A DNA stretch of 64,000 nucleotides from Sweltsa coloradensis (GCA_024449915.1 JAMZAV010000159.1:1612001-1676000), one strand, 5' to 3'. Positions 44,380 through 56,662 are shown, counted from the stretch's first letter. Notes: generated from the letters alone by a model not told the origin. Numbers and translations are program-made.

Positions 44380-44857
44380 CTGTAAACATAACAATATATC
44401 ACACAATCATGAATTAATAGGGGAGATTGGGAAGGGCAGTGGACCTTGGGAAAATAGTAACATGCTATGTAACAACACAATCATAAATTGTGTATTGGCA
44501 CTGCAGGAAATATATACTAAAGAGTGAAGACTGATTGGATGGGAGATCATCAAGCATGACGTCCATCTCTATCAAGTCACTGCTTGCAAGGCCACATTGC
44601 AATATTTAAGGTAACCAACTGTTCTCCTATAGCCTGCCAATGCCATTGAGAATCGAACCCAAAACCTTGTGCACTTGGTAGCAGAACTAATAATTAAGCA
44701 CAGGAAATAATTAAATCAGTTATGCATATTTGTTCAAGTATATAATTAAATATTATAATTCAAGGCAAGTGGCAAATTATTAATTTAAGACCATGAATGA
44801 AATTAATAAATAAAAAATTTAAAATAATTGCAATGTAAGAGGACAAAGTAAGCTCAC
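44380..44857. other. Intronic or upstream DNA with a tRNA-like relic
   Basis: AT-rich. On the minus strand near 44690-44640 GGTTTTGGGTTCGATTCTCA has a B-box, and AAGTGCACAAGG lies upstream, giving a probable SINE head fragment. Otherwise nothing. Confidence 0.45.
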
Positions 44858-44925
44858 CTAGCAACACAACGAGACGTGTTGTTTTGAAATGTGACGTCAC
44901 TACAGCGATCAGCTATCATTTATAG
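44858..44925 (-). promoter_or_regulatory. Possible promoter and 5' UTR exon
   Basis: On the minus strand TATAAAT (44924-44918) is followed about 20 bases later by a perfect CRE palindrome TGACGTCA (44899-44892). A donor GTGAGC follows, with the exon side ending at 44858. The layout fits a TATA promoter feeding a short non-coding exon spliced to 44379. All of it is inferred from motifs. Confidence 0.25.
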
Positions 44926-45319
44926 CAGTGTCACTGTGTCAGACGTGTTTGTTGTTCTGACTTCTGACGTCCTAAGCCAGGCGAGCTTGGTGGTCGTACT
45001 CGTACAGCTCTCCCCTCCCCGCCACCCCGTGCTGACTGCAGAGGCCACGGCATTCCTGGCTGGAGATAAGATAGGACACCGATGATAACGACTTACTAGT
45101 TAGACCAGCACATTGTCATAGACAACGGAAACTAAAAACATGTGAGGGTGGGGAGACGGTTGAAAGCTGATCGGTAAAATTAATTTCTGAATTTTGATTC
45201 TAGAAAAATAGTTGCCATTCATTAATTCAACACTATTTTTTAGTTTGCCCTTTACGCCATAGAATGGTGTGGGCAGAAATGAAAGTCAACGTGTTTATAG
45301 TGGGTTATTATATGAATCA

Positions 45320-46000
45320 ACTCAAGCCACGCTTTTACGGTCATACAAAGGAAACCATTATTATTATTATTAGCAATGATATTGAAGAAAAACGGAAACT
45401 AAATTAAGACTTTAGGGCTAGTCTTTATAGTGTGAAGAAAATTGTTTTTTTTTGTGGTTGATATGAAAGTTATACGAATGACAAGGCCATGCCGCGTCAT
45501 TGAATCATTGCAGCAAAATGGGGTTCCATGGAAGTTGAAACTACGTGTGTGATATGAATAATAAACCACGCTTTTCAGCAAATGTGAAATATATTGGATA
45601 CAAAGCAATGATATTGAAAGAAAACACCAAATGAAAAGCCACTGTCCGAGGATGTGAATGAAACTTGCCATGCAGCCACGCAATGCATGTGACAATCATG
45701 AATTTAAACACTAAACCGGGTACGCTTTTAAGCAAAATAGTAAATAAAATGCAATAATCTTTAGTAAAACAACTTAATGAAATAACGCACTGCGCAGGGC
45801 TATGGGCTAATGTGAATTATGTTGAATTGAAAGCATGCAATGCAAGTTTAGTCAAGCCACGTCATTTGCTTGGAATGCTAGACAATGAAGTTACATTATT
45901 TTACCAGTAAGTAAAATGAATCAACCAATCAAACTACGCTTTAAAGCAAAACAAAGTTACAAAAAAATGCAATAATATTGAAGGAAAACGGCAAAGAAAA
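45320..46000 (+). repeat. Degenerate tandem repeat, about four units of 150-240 bp
   Basis: ACGCTTTTxxxGC near 45331, 45568, 45722 and 45938 is followed in three units by GCAATGATATTGAA-type then GAAAAC; in others the landmarks have drifted. CCACG and CATT blocks precede the motif. An old array in the putative first intron. Confidence 0.6.
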
Positions 46001-46061
46001 CCAAAGTCGCAGTAAAATATGTTGAAAGCAATGGAAGTAGAAATGTAGCCGGGCTGTGTAC

Positions 46062-46150
46062 CTGTATGTCGTGTGTGACTTGCTTCTGCCTGCCTTGCGA
46101 GCCAACTGAACGAGAGACGAGGCCGACCGCGACCTAGGCCGAGCCACTGC
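46062..46150 (-). other. Candidate upstream exon / GC-rich 5' region
   Basis: The minus strand has a GC-rich, CpG-containing segment (GGTCGCGGTCGGCCTCGTCT) ending in a donor GTACAC (CATACAG before it). No in-frame ATG leads into the exon at 44379, so if real it is 5' UTR. It overlaps the start of the tandem duplication 46131-46762. Confidence 0.25.
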
Positions 46151-46762
46151 GTCAGCCAGCAGGGCCAGGGAGGTGAATTATATGCACCGCCGTGAGAATA
46201 TCGAGTTCAGGGGCCAATTTCTTTTCCCGCGAAAATTTGTAACCGAACCCCAAAATCATATTAGGCTAACATTTCTGATCTCTAGAACAAAATAAATATT
46301 TTGTGTCATTGATTTCTAAATAATATATTCGACTAGAAGATATTATTTACTTTCCTTTATACTTGCGAATTACATATTGTTCAAAGTAAAATTGCACTCT
46401 CCGAAATAGTGACCAAATAGTTAAAATGTTCTCTGATTAATATTTTTGACCTAGGCCGAGCCACTGCGTCAGCCAGCAGGGCCAGGGAGGTGAATTATAT
46501 GCACCGCCTTGAGAATATCGAGTTCAGGGGCCAATTTTTTCCGCGAAAATTTGTAACGAACCCTAAAATCATATTATTAGGCCTAACATCTCTGATCTCT
46601 AGAACAAAATATATATTTAGTCATTGATTCTAAATAATATATTCGACTAGAAGATATTATTTACTTTCCTTTATACTTGCGAATTACATATTGTTCAAAG
46701 TAAAATTGCACTCTCCGAAATAGTGACCAAATAGTTAAAATGTTCTCTGATTAATATTTTTG
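46131..46762 (+). repeat. Recent tandem duplication, two units of about 316 bp
   Basis: 46131-46447 and 46448-46762 are nearly identical, beginning GACCTAGGCCGAGCCACTGC and ending TCTGATTAATATTTTTG. Only a few small indels differ. The unit includes GC-rich sequence next to the candidate 5' exon. Confidence 0.95.
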
Positions 46763-46789
46763 TTTGAATTATTTGACCATTCGTACCCC

Positions 46790-47039
46790 CAGTGTAAAAC
46801 AGTAGTATCGTCTAGCCCAGCCTAAAACGTAACGTCCGGAAAAACCACTACTACAACCAAATAAAAGTCTAAATTTGAGAATGCTACTGTTCTACAATGA
46901 TGAATGATATAAGACGTTACCCTCAGTTAAAACAGTGGTATCTTCAAATTTAGACTTTTCGTCAGCTACACTACAACAACTGTCAACTACACAACACTAC
47001 AACAGAAGTATTGTTGGACGATACGACTGTTTTACACTG
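46790..47039. mobile_element. Foldback MITE
   Basis: CAGTGTAAAACAGTAGTATC at the left and its complement (one mismatch) at the right. A second inner pair, AAAAGTCTAAATTTGA and TCAAATTTAGACTTTT-type, lies near the centre. Non-coding. Confidence 0.75.
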
Positions 47040-47651
47040 CGAAGTAGTTCCAGATCAATGAATTAGATAAGGGACGAGGGTCACGAGGCAGGCTGGGAAT
47101 TCGATTGTGGAACTTTCAAGCTTTGTATATTCTGATCCGAGACGACAAGTGAAGTAGTTGGGTCATTTTCGACAATGTATTGATCGTTGAGAGCAAAGGT
47201 ATGAACATTTTTAGCCCCCATGTCCCTCGCGAATGTATGGGCTAAGTCCGTCGGTTTGGCCTACGATACTGCAATGGTTATCGTTTTTGTTAGGGTCGGA
47301 GAATTAATTTTCGTAGTCGCTTTGGCGATTTGACTTATTTTTGTACATACAAATCCAAGAATACCGTCGATTTGCAACTAGGAAAAGTCAACAGGGAATG
47401 TTATACTTATAACTTTTTATCACTTCACTACGATAAGGACTTCATTCTGAATACGTTTATCATTTATTTTTTATTTATATAAGATTTTCATTTATAACAG
47501 TGAGCAGAAAGTTCCACCAATAATAATGTCGGGAAAAACGAGCCACTATTATCTATTATTGCAAATTGACCAATAAGGTAAGGCCAAACAGTGATATTAG
47601 CTGTGTTATCTATGAAGGCTGTAGTTAATTCATTGATCCAATGACATTCAA
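47040..47651. other. No gene recognised
   Basis: No exon-like segment found. AACTAGGAAAAGTC at 47377 superficially resembles a Helitron end but lacks the hairpin. Confidence 0.4.
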
Positions 47652-48134
47652 TTAAGGTTACAAAGACTACCGCCAATATTAAAACCACACGAAATTACAG
47701 ATTCTTCGTGATATCATGATATCGTAATCTTTGTTTTATTTTGTGTAGAGTATACTGTATACTAGTCCTAAAAATCATGATCTTAAAACCTGACCTACTC
47801 TAAAATTGTTTTCTAATTGTAATATCTCGAGAACGGTGCAAAATATCTAAAAACTGATTGCAGACAGCTATGGTTTTGTAAGAACAATAGAATGCAACAA
47901 AAACACTCAAATATAATAATCTGCGTGCGGTTTGTATACATATACATTTAATAAATAATAAATAAAAAACTTAATTACCATCACATTACAATATTTTTTC
48001 GTGCAGGCTATTGTCCTCACAAAACCACATAACGGTCTGCAAACGGTTTTGCGATATTTTGCAGCGTTCGCGAGATGTCAGTAAAAAACAGTAATTTCGC
48101 GTGGTGTTAATATTGGTGGTAGCCTTTACCCTAA
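47652..48134. mobile_element. MITE with about 47-bp inverted repeats
   Basis: The left arm 47653-47700 contains ACTACCGCCAATATTAAAAC and CACACGAAATTAC. The right arm 48087-48132 is its complement with about six mismatches. Each side has a TAA at the boundary, which may be a 3-bp target duplication. The interior is shared with 11905-12450. Confidence 0.75.
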
Positions 48135-48244
48135 TATCGTGGATTTACAAGGCGGAACGCCAGTTACTATTATAAGACTCAGTATGGCCGCGGGAAGAAG
48201 GGGGAAAACAGCCGTCTTAAAAAGTGCGTAAATTTGGTACATTT

Positions 48245-48925
48245 TTAAGCAAGCGAAGCGAGCGTTTCCATTTGACTCTGCCGGAAAAAATAGTCACTGT
48301 TTTTTTTTTCTCTCTCTGTTTGTATGTCTCGCCATAACGTTCGAACGGAGGCTCGGATCGAGTTGAAATTTTGACCATCCGCAAGCTTCGATCTGGATTG
48401 AATGCCATTAGTTTTGTGGCAAAATCGTTCAAAAAGTTAAAAAGTTACATTAAAGTTAATCGAAAGTTTTTCTTTAAACTAAACGGCGACAAAATCTGAG
48501 GTGGCCAAATCATTTAGAATGTCCGTCCGGTCACGAATATGTTAATTTTATTTTGATCTGATAAGTATAGTGTAGATGGAAATTACATTATAACAAAAGT
48601 AACGTTACCATGGCAACGCAAAGTCGCACGAGGTGCACCATGCACTGCCACCTAGAAATAATCAAAATACTTTCGAGGAAGCAGTGTATTATTTGTAACC
48701 AATGAGGTAAAATAGTTTTCCCAAGATCAAGGTCCTCTAGATGGCGGTGGATTTTATGCACAACGTAAAGGTTCACCCAAATACCTTGGCAATAATAAAT
48801 AATATTGGAAACATGGCCCCGTGGACAGCGAACGTCGCAAATTTTAAAATTTAAAAAAATGTGCAATGTGGGTCTACCTATAGCACGGGCTCGCTTATCA
48901 ACGCGTCCAACTGAGCGTTTCCTAG
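48245..48925 (+). mobile_element. Helitron-like element, family 5
   Basis: Starts TTAAGCAAGCGAAGCGAGCG and ends CTAG at 48925 before T. The subterminal CTCGCTTATCAACGCG mirrors the start and opens the AACGC/GCGTT hairpin. The body shares CTCTAGATGGCGGTGGATTT and AAAGTCGCACG with family 4 at 39621-40234. Confidence 0.8.
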
Positions 48926-49360
48926 TATATACAAACGGCCATTTAGGGCGACGGTCGTTTGCCCTCAGCCCTGTATACTCCTATCCGAGTTGGGGGGTTT
49001 TCAGCTATCTGCACACGCCGCCCCGAAAGATTTACACAGTCTTGAAACTCGGTATATGACCTGATATGTGGTCCATGACCTACCAAATAAAAAAAATCAG
49101 CCCGATCCGATAACCCGGGCCTAGTTGAAAACCTTCCGGATGGCTGGCTAGCTTGGTAATTCTAACGGAGAGGAATAAGAGCCTACGGAAAAACGGTACA
49201 TCTTAGAACTATGAAACTTGGACCACACTCGTCCCCCCGCGTCATCCCTTACGTCCCTCCCTTCGTCTCGATAACCAAGTTGCATAAATATGAGACGTTA
49301 AGCAATATCCAATAAATAAATTGGACCACACTTAGATGTACCTCAGACGCAGATACTTAT
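48926..49360. other. Unassigned
   Basis: Contains no long frame. AATCAGCCCGATCCGATAAC recalls the substrate-binding part of other repeats here but I cannot place it. Confidence 0.4.
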
Positions 49361-49866
49361 GCTTTCAAAACTAACATCGGGTAACAGGGACCGTAGAAAA
49401 TCAAAATTTTGGATAACAATCAAAACACGTAGTTACTAAGGCGTGGTAGTTTGTACAAACTTGAAATTAAACATGCTCTTAACCATTATACATACATATC
49501 TAGCGTCCAAAACACAAGGGGCTAAATTTGGGGAAACCGAGTCACGAGTGTCTTTTGCTTTCAAAACCAAAATCGGATAACAGGGACCGGAGAAAATAAT
49601 TTTTTTGGAAAATAATCAAAACACGTAATTACTAAGCCTACAAACTTGAAATTAAACATGTTCTTAACCATTATGAATATCTAGCGTCCAAAACACAAGG
49701 GGCTAAATTTGGGGGGGACCGAGTGCCTTTTACTTTAAAAACCAAAATCGGGTAACAGGGACCGGAGAAAATCCAAATTTTGGATAATAATCAAAACACG
49801 TAATTACTAAGGCGTGGTAATTGGTAAAACTTGAATTAGACATGCTCTTAACCATTATACATTTTT
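49361..49866 (+). repeat. Tandem repeat, nearly three units of 170-195 bp
   Basis: ATCGGGTAACAGGGACCG, AATCAAAACACGTA, TTACTAAG, ACATGCTCTTAACCATTAT and GCGTCCAAAACACAAGGGGC recur from 49361, 49557 and 49726 in the same order. The third unit is incomplete. Confidence 0.92.
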
Positions 49867-50324
49867 ATTCACCTAAATATTCGTGCAATTTTTAACAAGA
49901 CGAAATTAACCTAGCAAATTTAACAAAAAGCATTGTATATTGCCAACTACAGATTGTAAACAAAAACAAAAGATGATAGCTTTTGTTTCTAGACAATCTG
50001 TTTTGAAAGGCACTGTGTCCACTGCTTGCTTCATGTATCATGACAAATTTCGTTATTTGCTCCACCCGAAATCTAGGTGCCCGTTAGGGCGCCGCAGCCA
50101 AGCCGCGGTGCGCTACACACTCAAGCACCTTATACACCAAGCAGAGTTGGGGTGATTTCGAGGTGTTACCCAGCCGTCATGTAACGTGATGTGAACTTGA
50201 AAACTATCACAATCGAGGGGATTTAGGTACCTGACAACACATGCCAAATTTTATTGGGGTACGATTATTCCTTCTTGGTGAAAAAATGGCTTGAAACATG
50301 CTCAAAATCACTTTAAGGATGTTA

Positions 50325-50359
50325 GCTACTGCTACTACTGCTACTACTGCTACTGCTAA
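50325..50359. repeat. (TACTGC)-type microsatellite
   Basis: Run of GCTACTACTGCTACTACTGC with varied spacing. Confidence 0.9.
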
Positions 50360-50369
50360 CATCTAATAC

Positions 50370-50575
50370 GTCGGCCCGCGATTCTGACCAGACGGGTGGG
50401 ACTACAATGTTCATATTTTACATGGACATTAAGGTTATAGAAATATAGTCTCTTTTGAAAAAAAAAAGTTGAAAAAGTTTGTTGGAAGGCTTCCAAATAA
50501 AGGTTTTAAAATAAGCCTTAAACACTTGGCATACAATCAACAAGTAACCATAGTTACTTGACACTTGTTGACGGT
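50370..50575 (+). mobile_element. Internal Helitron fragment, family 1
   Basis: GATTCTGACCAGACGGGTGG, GTTCATATTTTACATGGACA, TTAAGGTTAT, GAAAAAGTT and AACAAGTAACCATAG appear in the family-1 order. Both ends are missing. Confidence 0.7.
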
Positions 50576-51758
50576 ATAAGCAGAGTTAGGCGGGAAAGTG
50601 CGATACGTAAACAAATAGCGGACATTAAATTTTTTCTTTGTGTGGAACGAGAAAAGGTGTCATTATACTCTCATAAAACAAATCAGAAACCGTCCCTGGC
50701 CTAGGCCCAGATGTGGAAAATTATTTATAATGCAAAAGTGTAGGTCTAAAGTTCCATTTGGCTATAGGACTAGTAAAATTCATACTTACATTACATGTTT
50801 GACAAGCCTAGCCAACCCTATGCCAGCACAACATTGTTCTGATATGAACTTGCTCAACTGTTTGTTTACATAATTGCAACAATCAAATCATTTCATACAA
50901 CTTGTCTTTCGATTGGCCCGCGTTTATGAAGGCACTGCCATCTAGAATAAATATAGAACTTTTTCGAGCTCTTTGCTATACGCAAATCTTTTTAAAGTGT
51001 TTGGATTTCGTGATACTCTTTCAACCATATACATCCTATATAATTGGCTAGACCAGCAGTCGGTGGTCCACTTCCGGTACAATTATTAGAAGCTATCTTA
51101 AAATGACAGTTTACATGTTAATCAAATGGGAGCGATTTGTGGCCAAATAGTTCTCAAGATTGCCGCCAGGTTGACAGGTAAGCATACTAGCCTTTAACAC
51201 CAAATGATTACTAAATTCCCTTATGCAATCACTTCGTATTGTTTCTTTTGTTTAATACCATGCTGCACAAGCTAAAACCATATCAAACAATCCAGTAAAA
51301 TACTTTATTGCATTAAAAAAGCATAAATTAAAACACCAAATCGCCATCTTGAAATGGGCCGGTTGAGCCTTCAATTTGCTACGCTCGCGCCTGTGCGGAG
51401 GTATAGGAGACTGCTAATCTAGCCTACTATAGGGGTTTAATATCAATGCTTTCAACTCACAACCCATGACGTTTTCCACGATACCGTTCAAGAATACCAA
51501 TTCCTTCGAAAACGAAAACGACTTCGTTTTCAAATTGCGTTTTCAACTCATCTCCCACGAACTCAAGAATTGGGGTCCAGTCCTTATACCGTCGTTATAC
51601 CATGGTTATACCACCTATACCCAGCATGTACATGAATCCGGGTCTAGATATTTTACATCCTATATTGTTACTGCTAATACCATAGAATTTAAATCAACTT
51701 TGATAAAAATATTATATTTTAGCAAATATTTTGTAATGGAACTTGAAAAAGTAATGAG
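50576..51758. other. No gene recognised
   Basis: The frame 51466-51771 (plus) and smaller ones lack motifs and splice context. Confidence 0.4.
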
Positions 51759-52139
51759 ATCACACACATAACAAAAACTTGTAGAAATACAGCCAAACCT
51801 TACACACTCAAAAGGAATGAGATCTAAAAAAAGGGCCAAGCTCATCTACCATTCCACATAAACGTACAGTGTCCCATAACAGCATCCTCGAAAAGCTTGG
51901 CAAAATAGAATTTGCATGTTATTACGTTTAAATTAATTAGAAAAAAAGAACTTGGATAAACTATTACGTTAAATTAAAAATCGCAAATTCTATTTTGCCA
52001 AGCTTTTCGAGGATGCTGTTATGGGACACTGTACGTTTATGTGGAAGGGTAGATGAGCTTGGCCCTTTTTTTAGATCTCATTCCTTTTGAGTGTGTAAGG
52101 TTTGGCTGTATTTCTACAAGTTTTTGTTATGTGTGTGAT
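51759..52139. mobile_element. Near-perfect 157-bp inverted repeat (foldback element)
   Basis: Arms 51759-51915 and 51983-52139 are complementary at 156 of 157 positions; the one mismatch is in ACCATTCC versus ACCCTTCC. The loop is 67 bases and includes two near copies of ATTACGTTTAAATTA. No 8-bp or TA duplication is evident. High arm identity implies recent origin or gene conversion. A transcript would form a long hairpin. Confidence 0.95.
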
Positions 52140-54309
52140 ATTGATATCTAGTTACGTATTTAGAAAGTGAATCAAACTCCGTCTAAGCCGTACATCCGAG
52201 CAATTTAGATGGAAAATTACATTTGAAATTTCCTGCTTTCTTTGAATTATCGTTTTCTGGTGCTGTACGTTCCGGACCCGCATTATCTGTGGGGCTTCCC
52301 CACTTGACCCCCCCCCCCCCCCCATTAAACAATGTCATATACCGTATGTACTTTACCCAATCATGATCATACCCGGGTAATTTGTTTTCCCTAGTTACGG
52401 CCCTGGCCCTGTTCATGTACGTTTGAGTAAGACAGTAAAACTCCCATGTTTTTTTCTACAAAACTATCTACCACATACAACTTTCACAATAGTTTGGGCC
52501 TTCAAAGTCCAACTCGCTACCATCCCGTGGTTTGGCCTGTGAGTAGGGGAGTAGTGTATTCCCCAAAACTAAGGGCGAGCTCTGGCCAGTTGGTGTGCGT
52601 GTTGCAGAGAGAGCTCTCGCGCAACTTTTTATCGCACCTTTCTTCATTCACACAGCCTTAAATCATATTTATTTTCTTCTTTCACTTTTTTGTCGTCTCC
52701 ATACTTGCCGGCCCTCTCTGCAACGAGCACTCCTCCGTTCCCACCCAGTTTAACCCATCCTATCCAACACCCTCACTCCTTCCCATTAACCCCCCGCGTC
52801 TTCCCTTACGTTCCTCCCATTGGAAAGAAGAAAACATGGTGGTAATCCACAAATATGGAAAAAAAAAATTTGGAAGAGTCCAACACAATTGACATGGGCA
52901 CTGATAACTCTACTGTTGAGTGCCCTAAAACAACATTAACTTACTAACTCACTTTATCATCAGTTTTGGACCAAATACGTTTCGGACTAACATCCCAGAC
53001 CAGAGCCTTGAGTGGTCGAACTCGACTATTTCAAAATTCGCGCAAAAGATTTTGCTTTTAGTCACTGGTGCAGCCATCTGCCGGCAACAAGATCCAACTC
53101 AACTCTGCGCGTGAACATAGTTAACTCATCAACCGACAGACTGCGCCAGAGGTCGGGAATAAAAACAAGTTACTTGACCAGTTGAGTCAGCGGTGTCGAC
53201 TGGAGACGGGTAATTAGTAAGGTCCGGGTTCGATACCCGATAACTTGACTCGGGCACCTGCCGCTCTGGCGAACTGGAAGCGTGGCAACAACTAGATCGA
53301 ACTGCTCTGCATGCCACTCACATGTTATTATCTTGCTTCGTTTCAACGCACTACTGCGCATATGTATTCACACCTATTATAGAGTGCACGTGTCATTATA
53401 ATATTATGAATGGTTGTGGCTACATAATATTAAATTGTGAAATAACACGCAAACGTAACCAAACTACCATGAAGAAACTAGAGGGCACTGTTATTAACAT
53501 ACTAATTACTACTTTAATTAACTCTTAATTCAAAACTCAATTTTAATACATTTTGTAGCATTAGGAAAATAAATTAAAATTGCACGCGATATTTACTTTA
53601 TAAAGTAGACAAATCGAGATGGTGAGTGGTCAATTCCGAAGTAATGACTATTTGACGGTCTTGTCAGGAGAAGTTCTTGTTTGTGGTTTTGTTTGTACTA
53701 CTAGTAGGGTGTAAAAGGTTAGGGCCTATAGAGGAATGGAAAAATGTATTTGATTGATTGATAGGAATTTTATTTCTAGGATTTCTAGCACATTACAGCA
53801 TAAATGTATGCAAGAATTAAGAAGAATGACATTGTGCACAATTTTGTAAGATTATTTTGAATGGCAAAACTGTTTTAGTAATTGTATGTAATAATGGGGA
53901 TTATAGGAAGGGTTTGTGTGGAATATAAATATAATATAAATAATATAACCTTGTACGTAATAAATATAAATATTAAAAAATAAATGATATAAAATACCGA
54001 TTTGTACATTAACCTAAACCAAAATCGAATTATTTTTCGTAATTACTTTTGTGGTACTTATAATCGTGGACAATCTGCTAAGTGACAACTCTCTGTATTA
54101 TATTATTTTGTAAAAGACTGTGCGTACGTTTGGTCCAATCTGGGAATGTTATAGGAACTTACATAATAAAATATTAAAGTAATTAAAAATTTTTAAAGCT
54201 TTGGCGCTAAGAAATTATTTTGCATACTACGGAAGTTCTTAAATTGCTAGTAGCGAGAATGAACATACCAATGTAAAGTAATCGGACAATGGAAATCACA
54301 TTTTCACAT
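52140..54309. other. Mostly unassigned, with a C run and a tRNA-like relic
   Basis: C run at 52310-52323. 52537-52580 resembles the end of the 28621-type palindrome (GGGCGAGCTCTGG). 53185-53260 (plus) has GGTTCGATACCC and an A-box-like AGTCAGCGGTG, a probable SINE head. No gene recognised. Confidence 0.4.
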
Positions 54310-54490
54310 TTTATGTGTGATGGCCAATTGCCACTTGAAGCCCTTTACTTAGCGTCACCGAGAGCAGCTAGGGGTGTGGTTGTAAAGAGACACCTGCAAG
54401 CAAATATATTCAACATGCAGAAATCTTCCAGAAAACATTGTGTAATTCCGATGATTATGCGTTGAAAACACGTTGTTTGAAATGGAAATC
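54310..54490 (+). repeat. Direct repeat, copy 1 (partner at 55105)
   Basis: GTGTGATGGCCAATTGCCACTTGAA-type start, AGGGGTGTG, then ACATGCAGAAATCTTCCAGA and AAACATTGTGTAATTCCGAT. The same order occurs at 55105-55290. Confidence 0.85.
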
Positions 54491-55104
54491 ACATTTTCAT
54501 AAATAACTGAAGTTTAGTGCTTGATTAACGACAATTCAGTTTTGTCAATACTAATTATTGTTCAGGGCTCGAAGTAGTCTTTGGTCCATAGTAATCCTCT
54601 GTCGATCATAAGCGAGAAAAGAGGCACAAATATCAGCTATATAAAAAGGAATTGGGAGTATTTTTATTCCCCGAAAATAGATGCGAGTTCAGCCAGTCGT
54701 CATAGGGGATGCTTTCACTCGCCTCGACGACGACGACGACGACAAGACGATGACGAATACAAATACGACCCTATAGCTTTCCTCCCCCCGTCTGTGACTG
54801 GATCTTTGGCATTGGGTACACACACTGGAATTACGTAACACAGTGTTCTTTCTGCTGTCAAAATTATATATTTTCGTATCGACGATTCTTAAAACATACA
54901 CTCCACATGATACCCAGTGACTAGTGAAACAAAGAAGTATAGAACTTGTAAAAAACCGATTCCCTGAAAGAAAAACTCTGTGGGAGGTCCCGTCAGCAGT
55001 GTTGGGAAGAAATCCCGTCAGACTTCGAGATGTCAAATGGAAATGTAAACAATCTTTCTCGGAGCAGTCAAAGCCTACCAGTCCCAAGGTGTTGGCCTCG
55101 ACCA
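54491..55104. other. Region between direct repeats, origin unknown
   Basis: 54650-54790 carries CGACGACGACGACGACGAC and landmarks like the 28621 palindrome end. A 170-codon minus-strand frame (55201-54689) and a plus frame (54924-55151) overlap through it. Neither contains a domain I recognise and both include repeat sequence. Confidence 0.4.
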
Positions 55105-55290
55105 TGTGTGATGTGATGGCTAAGTGCCACTTGAAACCGTCAGTGCTCTGAGCAGGGGTGTGAAGAAGGAGACGCCTGCAACCCTTAAAACTGCAATGCA
55201 ACCATCCATTAGAGTCGAATAATATAATCTACATGCAGAGATCTTCCAGAAAACATTGTGTAATTCCGATGATAATGCGTTGTAGCTTGA
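55105..55290 (+). repeat. Direct repeat, copy 2 (partner at 54310)
   Basis: GTGATGGCTAAGTGCCACTT, AGGGGTGTG, ACATGCAGAGATCTTCCAGA and GTGTAATTCCGATGAT as in copy 1, with about 40 extra bases in the middle. Confidence 0.85.
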
Positions 55291-56662
55291 AAACAAAAAG
55301 TTTTATTATAGTTCGAAAATACAACAAACATTCACGAATTCAATTCCTGGCGTACGGAATTAGGTTTAGTCAGAAATGTGGCTACAAGCAATGAACGAAC
55401 TATTCCAACTTCCAGTAAGGTACCACAATATGTCAATACCGACAGTGTTGGATCAAGCAGTCCCGGGTGCGAATACCGTCGAAGGGATTAAGTGCTCAAA
55501 ACAGCATTCGGACATTCCTTTCTAAACTATCCTAAATCTTAATAACCTAGTTAGTCCTGGAGAAGACCACACTTCCCTAAATTTAAAAAAATTAGAACAA
55601 CAAACGACAATATTAGTATTTATATTATTATTATTCTCTTTATGGCAATATTATTTATTTATTTATTTATTTATTTATATATTTATTTATTTATTTTTAT
55701 TTAACGTCTATCCTATTCAGTTAAAAAACTGATTTACAAAGGGTGACATTGACAACTATAAATCTAATTACATACTTAGATCATGGACTTATAATATAGT
55801 AACTGGCGTTGTAAATCCATGCTTAGATGAAGATACAACAATGAACAACAACAACATTTGTGTACATATTGCTTTTGTCTTTCCAGCTTTATTCTTTGTG
55901 CTTTCATATGCGGTCATAAAGCCTCATTTCATTGATTTAATGGTAGGCCTACCGGTAGGCTATATATTTCGAAGTTTTGGATAAAACCATATTTTTCTTG
56001 TAGTTTTACGAGACTGATCTAACACTCAAACGACTTATAGTGTCTCTAAAATAGATTCTTTGAGACTGGTTGGGTGCGTTTTTTTTTATTACTTTCGTTT
56101 ATCCTAAGGCAACACACTTTTTGTCCAGGAGGGCTAGGGATATTGCTTATTATAACTATTGTTTATCTATTGAAAAACTGTTTAAAACCAGTTAAGATAA
56201 TAAGTCTATAAAAACACATTGATGCGCAGGTAGAAATGGAAACGTATCATTGCACGCAATCAGTCTGGAATGTTCCTCCCCTGCTCCCAACTCTTCGGGC
56301 ACCCTCGTAATCGCTCGTGCATCCTCGGGATCGCATTGGCATGCACCCAGAAACGTTTTGTTCTACGTTTAAGATATTGATTGGTTTTCGTGTTATTGGT
56401 CAATTTGATTTTGATCTGACGTCGGTCGGTGCGACTGAACCTACGGCAATAGATTATAGTTCACGTCGTACGTTGCAATTTGCTCACACTTGCTCGTGGT
56501 CTGGTCAGGCTAACCGCTGCCTCTTGCTCTGTGCCTGTCTCCCGTCTCATGTCAGACTATGTCAGTGGTGGTGAGGGTTCAGATTTAGGAACTACTATAC
56601 TTTACCCATACTATTAGCGCTATTAGTGTTTTATGATTCCACAAGGCAAAGGCTCTACATTA
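55291..56662. other. Unassigned; (TTTA)n tract
   Basis: A (TTTA)n run at 55645-55700 leads into TTAACGTCTATCCTATTCAG, which looks like the 3' tail of a minus-strand LINE or SINE. 56230-56590 is more GC-rich with a frame (56317-56574) of no known motif. Confidence 0.45.

Noticed and set aside
44959..45070. Minus-strand peptide QECRGLCSQHGV... after an acceptor, reminiscent of an acyl-CoA dehydrogenase/oxidase motif
   Set aside because: Only about 28 codons before a stop, key spacing does not fit, and no neighbouring exon supports it.
47377..47392. AACTAGGAAAAGTC as a Helitron 3' end
   Set aside because: No AACGC/GCGTT hairpin and no mirrored subterminal motif follow.
49361..49866. Regular repeats that might suggest a CRISPR-like array
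   Set aside because: Units are 170-195 bases of continuous repeat without short direct repeats and unique spacers; eukaryotic tandem repeat.
54689..55201. 170-codon minus-strand ORF
   Set aside because: Runs through a direct repeat and a CGACGA microsatellite, with an overlapping plus-strand frame; no domain, no codon bias.
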